Of a DNA stretch of 64,000 nucleotides, positions 32,192-41,554 are shown piece by piece. Under the pieces are notes generated by a model. It ran no database searches, was not told the origin of the DNA, and saw only the letters and a list, made by a program, of their open reading frames with translations. The stretch's first letter is position 1. Each line of letters opens with the position of its first letter. Position numbers and translations under genes: made by a program. Source of the DNA: Leifsonia shinshuensis (GTDB lineage: Bacteria > Actinomycetota > Actinomycetes > Actinomycetales > Microbacteriaceae); NCBI RefSeq assembly GCF_022606355.1, contig NZ_JAHHZQ010000004.1, positions 310,001-374,000 on the forward strand, given 5' to 3'.

Positions 32192-32730
32192 TGATGCTCG
32201 ACGTGGGCGCGCTCGGAGCCTCCACGGTCTCCGCGTGCTGCCTGCTCGGGTCGCCGCGCCCGCGCCGGGTGTGGATCTCGGCGTCGCTCATGGTGCTAGC
32301 GATGCTCGGCTGCGTGCTGGCCTCCGCCGCACCGGGGCTCGGGCTGGTCTCGATCGTGCTCTCGCTGGCCTCAGCCGGGTTCGCGCTCCAGCGCCGCGAC
32401 GGGCGGGTGGCGCCGATGAGCCTCCACCGTGCCCTCGGCGGCGTGACGATGGCGGCGCTCGTGTCGTTGTCGCTCGGGATGGCCGGGGCGCCGGACGCAC
32501 GCGGCGGCGGCGCAGTGGTCCCGGCGCACGCGCACGGGGTGTCGCTCGCCGCCATCGCCTTCGCGTTCGTCGCCGGTTATCTCGTCTACAGTGCGTGGCT
32601 GCTGGCGGGGATGCTCCGCGTGGCGCGCGGAGCATCGTCCCCCATCCGCCGCGTCCGCCCTCGGAGCCTCCTCGCCGTGGGCGAGATCGCGGGCATGGCC
32701 GTCGGCGTCGTCCTCATGTGCGCGATGTGA
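32191..32730 (+). CDS. Hypothetical membrane protein coupled to the amine oxidase
   Basis: The 179-residue protein has about five hydrophobic segments (roughly 8-24, 32-60, 88-104, 122-145 and 158-178) with a His-containing stretch PAHAHGVSL before helix four. It resembles DUF5134-type actinobacterial membrane proteins, though I cannot confirm this. Its ATG shares one base with the oxidase stop (TGATG), so it is translationally coupled. His residues, several Met and Cys, and the position after a copper enzyme allow a copper-handling role, which is inference only. Confidence 0.7.
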   Translation: MMLDVGALGASTVSACCLLGSPRPRRVWISASLMVLAMLGCVLASAAPGLGLVSIVLSLASAGFALQRRDGRVAPMSLHRALGGVTMAALVSLSLGMAGAPDARGGGAVVPAHAHGVSLAAIAFAFVAGYLVYSAWLLAGMLRVARGASSPIRRVRPRSLLAVGEIAGMAVGVVLMCAM

Positions 32731-32731
32731 C

Positions 32732-32795
32732 CGCCGAGACGTGACGAATCGCGGGAATCCGGCGCCGGATTCCCGCGATCACTCACGCCTCGGCG
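32732..32795 (+). terminator. Giant hairpin with 32-base perfect palindrome (family A)
   Basis: ATCGCGGGAATCCGGC at 32748-32763 is followed directly by its exact complement at 32764-32779. Outside it CGTGA/TCACG and CGCCGAG/CTCGGCG also pair. The outer arms and the CGCGGGA/TCCCGCG core match the hairpin at 16428-16486. It separates the convergent membrane-protein and DUF6457 genes. Confidence 0.7.
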
Positions 32796-33022
32796 CCCTC
32801 GGCGATCGCGACGCGCAGCTCGCGCGAGACGTCGTCCAGGGTGCGCCCGGCGCCGACGGCCATGCCGGCGATGTAGGCGGTGAGCGGCGCCGCCGGACGC
32901 GTGACGCCGTGCGCGGCGTCCTTGGCCAGGTCGAGCAGGGCGGAGACATCGCCGGGCTCGAGCACCACTCCGAGGCGCCGTGCGGCGGCTCCCGCCCACG
33001 TCTCCAGCTCTTCTGGGGTCAT
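32783..33022 (-). CDS. DUF6457 protein, MobA companion
   Basis: The 79-residue helical protein (ELETWAGAAARRLGV, then LLDLAKDAAHGVTRPAAPLTAY and a GMAVGAG motif) fits the small DUF6457 family that accompanies or is fused to molybdenum-cofactor guanylyltransferase in actinobacteria. Its ATG overlaps the mobA-like stop (ATGA). A role in molybdenum cofactor maturation is inferred from this pairing; the biochemical function is not known. Confidence 0.82.
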   Translation of the reverse strand: MTPEELETWAGAAARRLGVVLEPGDVSALLDLAKDAAHGVTRPAAPLTAYIAGMAVGAGRTLDDVSRELRVAIAEGAEA

Positions 33023-33609
33023 CGGTGCTGCTCCTTCATCCTGTCGAGGTCTTCGGGGAGGTCGATGTCGGCGATCGCCTCGGCGCGCGCCGGAACGATC
33101 GGGAGGCCGAGCTCTCCCGTGATGGAGGCCGCAGGCCGCCCCGTCGCGGCGCCTTCGGCCTCCAGTCGCGCGATCCGCTCGTGCAGGGCACGTGCCGGCA
33201 CACGTGCGAGCAGCCACTGCGCTCTGCCCGTCTCGTCGGCGAGCACGCCGTGACCGATCGCCAGGAGTGCCGCGACCGCGGCCTCCGGGTCCACGAGGTC
33301 GGCTGCGATGATCAGCGTCTCGTCCACCTCGCGAGGCAGGGCGGCGGCGCCCGCGACGATCGCCGCGGCGGGACCGCCCCAGCGCGGGTGCTCCGAGACG
33401 GTCACGACGCCCTCCGCCACTGTCGGGCAGGTCGCAGACACGAGCACGACGGGCTCGCAGCCGGCGACGGCGGCGAGGGTGGCGTCGAGCAGGGTGCGGC
33501 CGTGGAGGCGCGCGCTCAGCTTGTCGCCGCCGAACCGCGATGAGCGGCCTCCGGCGACGATGATGGCCGCGGGCGGCCGCCTGCTCGGAGGCGATGTCGG
33601 GGTGCCCAC
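33019..33609 (-). CDS. mobA: Molybdenum cofactor guanylyltransferase (MobA-like)
   Basis: The 196-residue nucleotidyltransferase has the defining N-terminal GTP-binding motif VAGGRSSRFGGDK, then HPRWGGPAAAI near 75 and IIAADLVDPE, where the usual DMP acidic motif is DLV. It should attach GMP to molybdopterin to make the bis-MGD or MCD-type cofactor. The GTG at 33609 is preceded by CTGGAGGAC; an earlier in-frame ATG would start in the neighbouring promoter. It pairs with DUF6457. The substitution in the second motif leaves some room for a related nucleotidyltransferase. Confidence 0.85.
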   Translation of the reverse strand: MGTPTSPPSRRPPAAIIVAGGRSSRFGGDKLSARLHGRTLLDATLAAVAGCEPVVLVSATCPTVAEGVVTVSEHPRWGGPAAAIVAGAAALPREVDETLIIAADLVDPEAAVAALLAIGHGVLADETGRAQWLLARVPARALHERIARLEAEGAATGRPAASITGELGLPIVPARAEAIADIDLPEDLDRMKEQHR

Positions 33610-33709
33610 GTCCTCCAGCTTCCCACGTCGGCTCCCGCCGTTGAAGCGGGTCGGTAAACGTCGTGTATCAGATCGTCCACTCCTGCGGGTCGCTTCACCA
33701 CGATTCATG

Positions 33710-33725
33710 TAGACGTATTAGTCTG
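33710..33725 (+). promoter_or_regulatory. Shared upstream element, TAGAC-N6-GTCTG (copy 3)
   Basis: The same dyad as at 2515 and 3635 lies 33 bases before the GH25 muramidase start. Downstream bases GGCGAACGG also match those after copy 1. The flanking TTGCC and ACACT blocks are not kept here, so the conserved core is the dyad. Confidence 0.4.
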
Positions 33726-33758
33726 CCCGGCGAACGGTGAAACACGAGGGGACGGCCC

Positions 33759-36299
33759 ATGCCTTCTGCGATTCGGCTGGCCGTGGCCAGTTTGAGCGGT
33801 TTGATGATGACCGCGGCTCTTCTGACGACGGCTCCAGCGGCCACCGCCGCGACCCCGGGACCCACGCCGCCGGCGGGGACGGCGAACACCCCGGCGACGA
33901 GCACCCCGGTGCCGAGCTCCGGCAGCACCCCGACCTCCGGCAGCGCACCGGCGCCGAGCAGTGCGCCCAGCGCGTCACCCGCGCCGACCACGCAGCCGCC
34001 TGCCACGAACGGCGTCGCAGAGGACCCGTCGCTCGCCGAGCAGAACTCGGCGCGCAACCACGCCATGGGCTCCACCATCGCAGCGCACGAGCCGACGGCG
34101 ACGCCGGCGAACCCGTCGGCGCGATCGTTCTCGCAGCTGGCCGCGCCGCTGGCCGCCGGGCAGCCGCCCGGAGTCCAGGGCCTCGATGTCAGCGGCTGGC
34201 AGGTGATGAACGCGGGCACCTGGGCGCAGGTCTGGGCCAACGGCGGCCGGTTCGTCTACGTGAAGGCGACCGAGGCGACCGACTACGTCAGCAGCCAGTT
34301 CAGCGAGCAGTACAACGACTCCTACAACGCCGGCCTGGTGCACGGCGCCTACCATTTCGCCACCCCGAACACCTCCAGCGGTGCCGCTCAGGCCATCTGG
34401 TTCCTCAACAACGGCGGACAGGGGACCGCGGACGGGCGCACCCTCCCGCCCCTGCTCGACATCGAGTACAACCCGTACGGCGCCACCTGCTACGGCCTGA
34501 GCGCGGGCGCCATGGTCTCCTGGATCCAGGACTTCTCCAACACGATCTTCGCCCGGACGGGGAGGATCCCCGCGATCTACTCGACGACGAACTGGTGGAG
34601 CCAGTGCACGGGCAACTCCGCCGCCTTCTCCGCCAATCCGTTGTTCATCGCGCGCTATCCCAACAGCATCTCGGACGGCCCCGGCACGCTCCCGGCCGGC
34701 TGGTCGAGCTACCTGATGTGGCAGTATGCCGACGCCGGTGTCTTCCCGGGCGACCAGGATGTGTTCAACGGCAGCTACACCGACCTCCAGCTGCTCGGGC
34801 TCGGAACCAGCCTCGCCCGCACGGCCACGAACCCGAGCGTGTACGTCGTCTCCGGAGCGAACAAGTACCCCGTGACGGACCAGGTCGCGCTGAACGCGCT
34901 TTCGCCGCTCGGCGGGGTGGCCTTCGTGCCGCAGTCCTTCCTCGACCAGTTCGCGACGCAGCAGGCCGCCGGCCGCATCTTCCGAGCGCCCGACGGCGGC
35001 ATGTACTTCTACGACGCCGGAATCAAGCTGCACCTGGATTCGTGCACCATCGTCGAGGCCTACGGAGGGGCGTGCAGCCCGAGCGGGTATATGCAGCTCT
35101 CGTCCGCCCAGGCCGCCCGCTACGTGAACGGACCGGGGATGACGCCGCTGCTCAACTCGAGCGGCGGACCCCTGTGGTACGTGGCCTCCGCGCAGAAGCA
35201 TGAGGTGCTCGACACGACCTCCTTGCAGCAGGCAGGCATCCAGGGACCGTTCAACACACTGACGGCGACGGCTTTGAACTACCTGCCGACGGGCGCGCCC
35301 GTCGTGCGGGACGGCGTGTACGCGACCCAGACCGGAACGCCGGGCGGAGTGTTGCTGAACGGCGGGACGGCGTCCCCCGTCGACGCCAACACCGCGGCGA
35401 CGACCGGCCTCGCCGCGAAGGCCGTCGGCAGCCTGCGGCCCGACAGCATCGCCAGACTGACCGCCGGAACGCCGTTCATCGGAGCCATCCAGCAGAGCGG
35501 GTCGTCGACCGTGCAGGTCGTGGCCTCCGACGGCGTGCACCCCTGGCCGGCCGGCCTGGGCGGGGCTGCGTTCCAGCCGGTCGTCGCATCGTCGGCCGTG
35601 ATGGGCTTGTGGACCGCCAAGCCGGCGATCGCGACAGGTTCGGCGATCATGTCGACCGCGAGCCCCACCGTGTACGTCGTCGTGGCCGGAAACATCCGGC
35701 CGGTCAGCAACTGGGATGCGCTCGTCGCGCTGTCGGGCGGCTCGGCCCCGGCGATCACCGTCGTGCCGCAACCGCTGATCGACACGCTGCCGAAGGGCCC
35801 GGCTGCGCTGCTGCCCGGGCTCACCGCCCGCACCGCAGGCAACGCGTCGGTCTACCTCGTGAACGGCTTGACCAACAAGATCCCGATGGCCTCCTTCGAC
35901 CAGGCGGTCGCTGCCGGCTTCACCCAGTTCGCATACGTCGCGGACGACGCCCTCGGCGGCTATCCGACGTCGAGCGGTGTGCTCGGCTTCGGCCTGATCT
36001 GCGGCAGCCAGAAGTATGTGAGCGCCGGCGGCAGCATCCACGCCGTGAGCTCGTCGCTCGCCGCCCAGTACCCGTTCTCGTACGTGCAGCTCGACAGCGC
36101 GCTCTGCAAGACGGTCACCACGGGCGGCAACGCGACGGCGTTCATCCGCACGCCGGACGGTTCGATCTACTACCTCTCCGGCGGCCAGAAGCACCACATC
36201 TCGTCGATGGCGCAGTTCAACCAGCTGGCGGCTGGGCAGCCGTACCTCGATGTTCTGCCGTCGTTCGCCGGTGGGATCCCGACGGGGGCGGCGGCATAA
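33759..36299 (+). CDS. Secreted GH25 muramidase with C-terminal sensor-like repeats
   Basis: An 846-residue exported protein. A signal peptide (1-31, ending PAATAA) is followed by a Pro/Ser/Thr-rich linker to about 85. The GH25 lysozyme domain (about 138-340) has D143 in GLDVSGW, then YVKATEATDYV, AYHFATP and the catalytic D234-x-E236 in LLDIEYNP, and ends with MWQYADAG. It cleaves the beta-1,4 bond between MurNAc and GlcNAc. The remaining 500 residues contain at least six degenerate repeats with the pattern VYVV-G---YPV (also VYVVVAGNIRPV, VYLVNGLTNKIPM, IYYLSGGQKHHI), suggesting a beta-propeller or wall-binding array. It stands alone and carries the envelope-gene upstream element. Confidence 0.93.
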   Translation: MPSAIRLAVASLSGLMMTAALLTTAPAATAATPGPTPPAGTANTPATSTPVPSSGSTPTSGSAPAPSSAPSASPAPTTQPPATNGVAEDPSLAEQNSARNHAMGSTIAAHEPTATPANPSARSFSQLAAPLAAGQPPGVQGLDVSGWQVMNAGTWAQVWANGGRFVYVKATEATDYVSSQFSEQYNDSYNAGLVHGAYHFATPNTSSGAAQAIWFLNNGGQGTADGRTLPPLLDIEYNPYGATCYGLSAGAMVSWIQDFSNTIFARTGRIPAIYSTTNWWSQCTGNSAAFSANPLFIARYPNSISDGPGTLPAGWSSYLMWQYADAGVFPGDQDVFNGSYTDLQLLGLGTSLARTATNPSVYVVSGANKYPVTDQVALNALSPLGGVAFVPQSFLDQFATQQAAGRIFRAPDGGMYFYDAGIKLHLDSCTIVEAYGGACSPSGYMQLSSAQAARYVNGPGMTPLLNSSGGPLWYVASAQKHEVLDTTSLQQAGIQGPFNTLTATALNYLPTGAPVVRDGVYATQTGTPGGVLLNGGTASPVDANTAATTGLAAKAVGSLRPDSIARLTAGTPFIGAIQQSGSSTVQVVASDGVHPWPAGLGGAAFQPVVASSAVMGLWTAKPAIATGSAIMSTASPTVYVVVAGNIRPVSNWDALVALSGGSAPAITVVPQPLIDTLPKGPAALLPGLTARTAGNASVYLVNGLTNKIPMASFDQAVAAGFTQFAYVADDALGGYPTSSGVLGFGLICGSQKYVSAGGSIHAVSSSLAAQYPFSYVQLDSALCKTVTTGGNATAFIRTPDGSIYYLSGGQKHHISSMAQFNQLAAGQPYLDVLPSFAGGIPTGAAA

Positions 36300-36372
36300 G
36301 GGCGCGCCGGCGTCGGAGATTTCCGTACCTCCACTGATTCGAGCGCGCCGCGGCTCCCGATAGCCTCCCCCT

Positions 36373-36386
36373 GTCGACGCGTCGAC
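36373..36386 (+). promoter_or_regulatory. Perfect 14-base palindrome before membrane-protein gene
   Basis: GTCGACGCGTCGAC lies 56 bases before the start at 36443. It could be an operator, but GC-rich sequence yields such palindromes by chance more often than AT-rich ones, so support is weak. Confidence 0.25.
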
Positions 36387-36442
36387 CGCCCCGGCGGCCG
36401 CCGCACAGGGCGCACGCCGCGCCGCCACCAGATCGGGGAGTC

Positions 36443-37393
36443 ATGACAGAAGCCACCGCGCCCGCACCCGGGCCGACCAGGTCCGCAGGGTTCAATCGTT
36501 TCGGCTGGGTGCGGAAGCTGCTTCCGCGCATCGTCATCGGCGCGCTGATCGCGGCCGCGCTCGTCGGCGTCTACGCGGTGGTCATCGGCCGGTGGGACGA
36601 GACCTGCTGGAGGCTGATCGGCACCATCGCGCTCCTCGTCTTCTTCTCACTGGTCTCCTGGTACGACGCCGACGTGTCGGCGCGCCGCGCGCCGTGGTTC
36701 GGCGCGGTGTCGGTCGTGCTGTCCGCGTTCCTGCTGCTCGACGGTCTCTGGAAGATCTGGGCGCCGGCGCTCGACGGCTCCGTGCCGGACGACTGGTGGT
36801 GGGGCTTCTTCTCGTGGATGCTGCTCGTGGCGGTCACCCGCCTCGGCCTCCTGCACCTCCACCTGGTGCTGAACACGCAGCGCAGGTTCACCGGACCGAT
36901 CATGTCGCAGGTCACGCTCGTCACCCTGATCCTGGTCGGTGCGCTGACCGTCGGCCTGGCCGCGCCGCTGGTGTTCCAGCACGTCGATTTCGGCGAGGCG
37001 TACTGGAGGCTGGTCGGGGCGATCGCGATCCTGGACGCGCTGGGGACCATCCTGATCCCGCTGACGTACTCGCTGTTCGGGCCGAAGCCGGCGAAGGCGC
37101 AGGGAGCGCCGTACACGGGGCCGGTGGCGCCGGTGCCCGCGGCGGTGCCTCCGGCGGCGGTGCCTCCGGCGCCCGCAGCTTTCGAGCAGCCGGTCGTGGC
37201 CGAGTCTGCCGCGCCGGCGTATGCGGCGCCGACGTCTGCCGCGCCGGCGTCTGCGGCTCCGGCGGCCGCATACCCGAACGTGCTCACTCCGACAGCGGGT
37301 CTGCGCCTGGAGTGGCCGCGCTACATCAACGGCACGCCGCTGCCGGCGAAGCCGGACGGGTCGCCGGACTTCACGGGAGTCATCGGATACTAG
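36443..37393 (+). CDS. Polytopic membrane protein with Pro/Ala-rich tail
   Basis: The 316-residue protein has about six membrane helices between residues 30 and 210, in two similar halves that each hold the pattern W-LIGTIALL or W-LVGAIAIL (36-70 and 165-205). After the last helix a 75-residue tail rich in Ala and Pro (AAVPPAAVPPAP, then repeated AAPTSAAPA units) leads to a short ending that resembles a small globular cap. I do not recognise a family. It is monocistronic and converges on the DUF2510 gene with a gap of only 12 bases. Confidence 0.72.
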   Translation: MTEATAPAPGPTRSAGFNRFGWVRKLLPRIVIGALIAAALVGVYAVVIGRWDETCWRLIGTIALLVFFSLVSWYDADVSARRAPWFGAVSVVLSAFLLLDGLWKIWAPALDGSVPDDWWWGFFSWMLLVAVTRLGLLHLHLVLNTQRRFTGPIMSQVTLVTLILVGALTVGLAAPLVFQHVDFGEAYWRLVGAIAILDALGTILIPLTYSLFGPKPAKAQGAPYTGPVAPVPAAVPPAAVPPAPAAFEQPVVAESAAPAYAAPTSAAPASAAPAAAYPNVLTPTAGLRLEWPRYINGTPLPAKPDGSPDFTGVIGY

Positions 37394-37405
37394 GGGCGCG
37401 GATCG

Positions 37406-37840
37406 TCACGCGGCCGTGCCGGTCGCCCCTCCGTTCGTCAGGATCATCGCCAGGGTGACGGCGGCCGCGACGAGCACGATGGCGGCGGCGCCGAGCACGA
37501 TTCCCCAGATGGCACGCGACCTGCCGACGTGCGGGTCCAGGCGATTCGCGCGCACCAGACCCGGGATGCCCGTCGCGAGCGCGACGGCGGCGGCGGCCAC
37601 CATCAGCAGCAGCGAGAGCGGGTCGATCCCCATCGCGGTGACGATCTCGAGCGCAGCGATCGAGGCAGCGGCGATCCCGCCGGCGAGCGCCGCCGTGGCG
37701 AGACCGTTCCGCGGCGCGACGAGGACGGGCGCAGACAGCGGCACGGCCTGCAGGGAGTCCGTCCAGCGCTGACCGTCCCACCACCTCTGGTAACGGCTGT
37801 CGGCATCGGGATACCAGCCGGGAGGCGGCAACTGACTCAT
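37406..37840 (-). CDS. DUF2510 membrane protein
   Basis: The 144-residue protein begins with a complete DUF2510 motif (PPGWYPD, then YQRWWDGQRWT, to residue 27) and continues with three hydrophobic segments (about 46-65, 72-95 and 110-135). The layout resembles DUF4190-type actinobacterial membrane proteins. The DUF2510 motif is found at the cytosolic N-terminus of many such proteins, and its role is unknown. The PrsW-like protein at 4272 has the same motif. Confidence 0.78.
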   Translation of the reverse strand: MSQLPPPGWYPDADSRYQRWWDGQRWTDSLQAVPLSAPVLVAPRNGLATAALAGGIAAASIAALEIVTAMGIDPLSLLLMVAAAAVALATGIPGLVRANRLDPHVGRSRAIWGIVLGAAAIVLVAAAVTLAMILTNGGATGTAA

Positions 37841-38021
37841 CGGGCTCCTCGTCGAGAACGTGTCGGGTCGCCTGAGGCTATCGCTTTCGTTATCGAATCG
37901 TGAGGATTTCGCGCGGGGTGCACCTGTACTGGGGGAGGGAGGCTGCGTCGCTCGGCCGGTTCGGGCGACCCCCCGCTGTAGGGTCGGACAACGGATCGCG
38001 ATCGCTCGAGGAAGGACTGCA

Positions 38022-39119
38022 GTGGCTCTCGAACTGGGATTGTGGCGTGTCGATCAGGAGCCGGTGAGGTTGCAGGCCGTCCCGATGGCCCTGGAGTCGC
38101 GGTTGGAGACGATGATCGAGTCCGACCCGTCTTTGCTCGGTGTCGATGTGCTGCTGATCGGCCGGCAGGTGCCGACCGCGTACGGAAAGTACATCGACCT
38201 CCTGGCGATCGACAGCGAGGGCGTTCTGCACGTGCTCGAACTCAAGCGGGACAAGACGCCACGCGATGTCGTCGCGCAGCTCCTCGACTACGGGTCGTGG
38301 GTGCAGACGCTCGGACAGCAGGATGTTCGCGACCTCTTCGCGGACAAGAATCCGGGAACCGCGTTCGACACCGCGTTCGCCGAGAAGTTCGGCGAAGCTC
38401 CGCCGGACCTGGTGAACGCGTCGCACGTGCTCACGGTCGTCGCGAGTGCCCTGGACACCAGCACGGAGCGCATCGTCGCCTACCTGAACACCGTGCACGG
38501 GGTGCCGATCAATGCGGTCTTCTTCCGCTTCTTCGAGGACGACGGCCGGTCGTATCTCGCGCGCACCTGGCTGATCGACGACGCGATCCAGCAGGCGACT
38601 CCGAAGCCCAGATCGACGTCGGGCGGCACGCTCGCGGAGTGGGACGGGCGCACCTGGTACGCCACGTTCGGCCAGGCACCCGGCGGTCGGTCGTGGGAGG
38701 ACGGCCGCAGGTACGGGTTCATCTCGGCAGGGGGCGGAAAGTACTACTCGCAGCTTCTACGGAACATCCCGGTCGGCGCACGGGTCTTCGTCTTCGTTCC
38801 GGGACAGCCGCGAGGGTACGTCGCCGTCGGCACCGCGATCGCGGAAGCCGTGCCCGCCGACGACGCGGTCCTCACGGTCGACGGGGTTCCGACACGATTC
38901 CTCGACCTCGATCTGCAGGGCGATTACACCCACCCGCCGGCGGAGGACCCCGCGGACGAGACCCGCGAGTTCGTGGTCGCGATGGAGTGGGAGGTGGCGA
39001 GGCCTCTCGCCGAGGGCGTGTGGAAGACCGGCTTCTTCGCTGTGCCGCTGACCGCGTGTCGGCTGCGCAACCAGTTCACGATCGACGAGGTCTCTGCGGC
39101 TTTCGGCGTCGACGACTAG
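38022..39119 (+). CDS. DUF91/NucS-like PD-(D/E)xK nuclease-fold protein
   Basis: The 365-residue protein has an endonuclease core near the N-terminus: D59 in YIDLLAID and E73-x-K75 in HVLELKRD, matching the PD-(D/E)xK site as seen in NucS and DUF91 proteins, then a conserved QLLDYGSWV segment. The C-terminal part (about 200-365) is a second domain, with GRRYGFISAGGGKYYS and RVFVFVPGQPRGYVAVG, that looks like a PUA/EVE-type nucleic-acid-binding fold. The GTG at 38022 has GAGGAAGG upstream. It is not the canonical mismatch endonuclease NucS, which is shorter and built differently. It may cut damaged or modified DNA; no methylase neighbour is present. Confidence 0.8.
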   Translation: MALELGLWRVDQEPVRLQAVPMALESRLETMIESDPSLLGVDVLLIGRQVPTAYGKYIDLLAIDSEGVLHVLELKRDKTPRDVVAQLLDYGSWVQTLGQQDVRDLFADKNPGTAFDTAFAEKFGEAPPDLVNASHVLTVVASALDTSTERIVAYLNTVHGVPINAVFFRFFEDDGRSYLARTWLIDDAIQQATPKPRSTSGGTLAEWDGRTWYATFGQAPGGRSWEDGRRYGFISAGGGKYYSQLLRNIPVGARVFVFVPGQPRGYVAVGTAIAEAVPADDAVLTVDGVPTRFLDLDLQGDYTHPPAEDPADETREFVVAMEWEVARPLAEGVWKTGFFAVPLTACRLRNQFTIDEVSAAFGVDD

Positions 39120-39192
39120 GCAGCGTGCCCGCGCTGCACGCACGTTTCGACTTCCATGTGAGTTCCCCGAACCCCCTCCCACTCCCTTCCCG

Positions 39193-39216
39193 AACGATAT
39201 ATCGTGAACTATCGTT
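39193..39216 (+). promoter_or_regulatory. Probable PadR operator, AACGATA-N10-TATCGTT
   Basis: A 24-base dyad lies 24 bases before the PadR start. Its left half also contains a perfect 12-base palindrome, ACGATATATCGT (39194-39205). Its AT-rich character in a GC-rich genome and its position suit autoregulation by the PadR protein. Confidence 0.6.
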
Positions 39217-39240
39217 ACCGACTCACCCGAGGAGGACATC

Positions 39241-39822
39241 ATGAGCGGAACATTCACCGGTGGCGGCGCCTGGGGCGGCGGGATGAACCCGGACAACCTG
39301 TGGCAGGCGTTCGATCAGCTGCGGTCGCAGTTCGAGAAGAAGGTCGGCACGCGGATGGGGCGCGGCGACGTGCGGTCCGCGGTCCTCAGCCTGCTCGCCG
39401 AGAAGCCGATGCACGGGTATCAGATCATCCGTGAGATCGAGGAGCGCAGCGGGGGGAGCTGGAAGCCGTCTGCCGGGTCGGTCTATCCGACCCTCCAGTT
39501 GCTCGCCGACGAGGGGCTGATCACCGCGGAGGAGTCCAACGGGCGCAAGACCTACGCGCTCACCGAGGAGGGCAAGGCCGCGGCGGAGGAGGCCGGGCCG
39601 GCGCCGTGGGACACCGACAGCACGAGCGACGGTGCCGGTAGCAACCGTGGCCCCTTCGGCGGCCACAACCCGTGGGACGGCGACCTCCCGAAGGCGGGCG
39701 TCGCGCTCGCCCAGGCGGCCGCCCAGGTGCGCCGCACGGGGACGCCCGAGCAGATCAAGGAGGCCGTGACCGTCCTCGAGGACGCACGCCGCAAGCTCTA
39801 CTCGATCCTCGCGCAGGACTGA
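39241..39822 (+). CDS. PadR-family transcriptional regulator
   Basis: The 193-residue protein has a Gly-rich N-terminus, a PadR winged helix (about 42-117: DVRSAVLSLLAEKPMHGYQI, then GSVYPTLQLLADEGLI and a beta wing ending YALTEEG), an Asp/Gly-rich linker and a C-terminal helical segment. GAGGAGG precedes the ATG. It is followed after 4 bases by the ABC1-kinase gene, so the pair forms an operon, probably autoregulated through the dyad upstream. The signal is unknown. Confidence 0.92.
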   Translation: MSGTFTGGGAWGGGMNPDNLWQAFDQLRSQFEKKVGTRMGRGDVRSAVLSLLAEKPMHGYQIIREIEERSGGSWKPSAGSVYPTLQLLADEGLITAEESNGRKTYALTEEGKAAAEEAGPAPWDTDSTSDGAGSNRGPFGGHNPWDGDLPKAGVALAQAAAQVRRTGTPEQIKEAVTVLEDARRKLYSILAQD

Positions 39823-39826
39823 CCGG

Positions 39827-41548
<1,722 letters not shown>

Positions 41549-41554
41549 ACGGCG

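Noticed and set aside
30142-32730. One long plus-strand frame ending in the membrane protein after the amine oxidase
   Set aside because: The first 680 codons are an out-of-frame reading of the amine oxidase. Only the part from 32191 is a plausible protein, so no fusion is proposed.
33975-36428. An 817-codon antisense frame over the GH25 muramidase gene
   Set aside because: It has no recognisable domain and is explained by codon bias of the muramidase gene.
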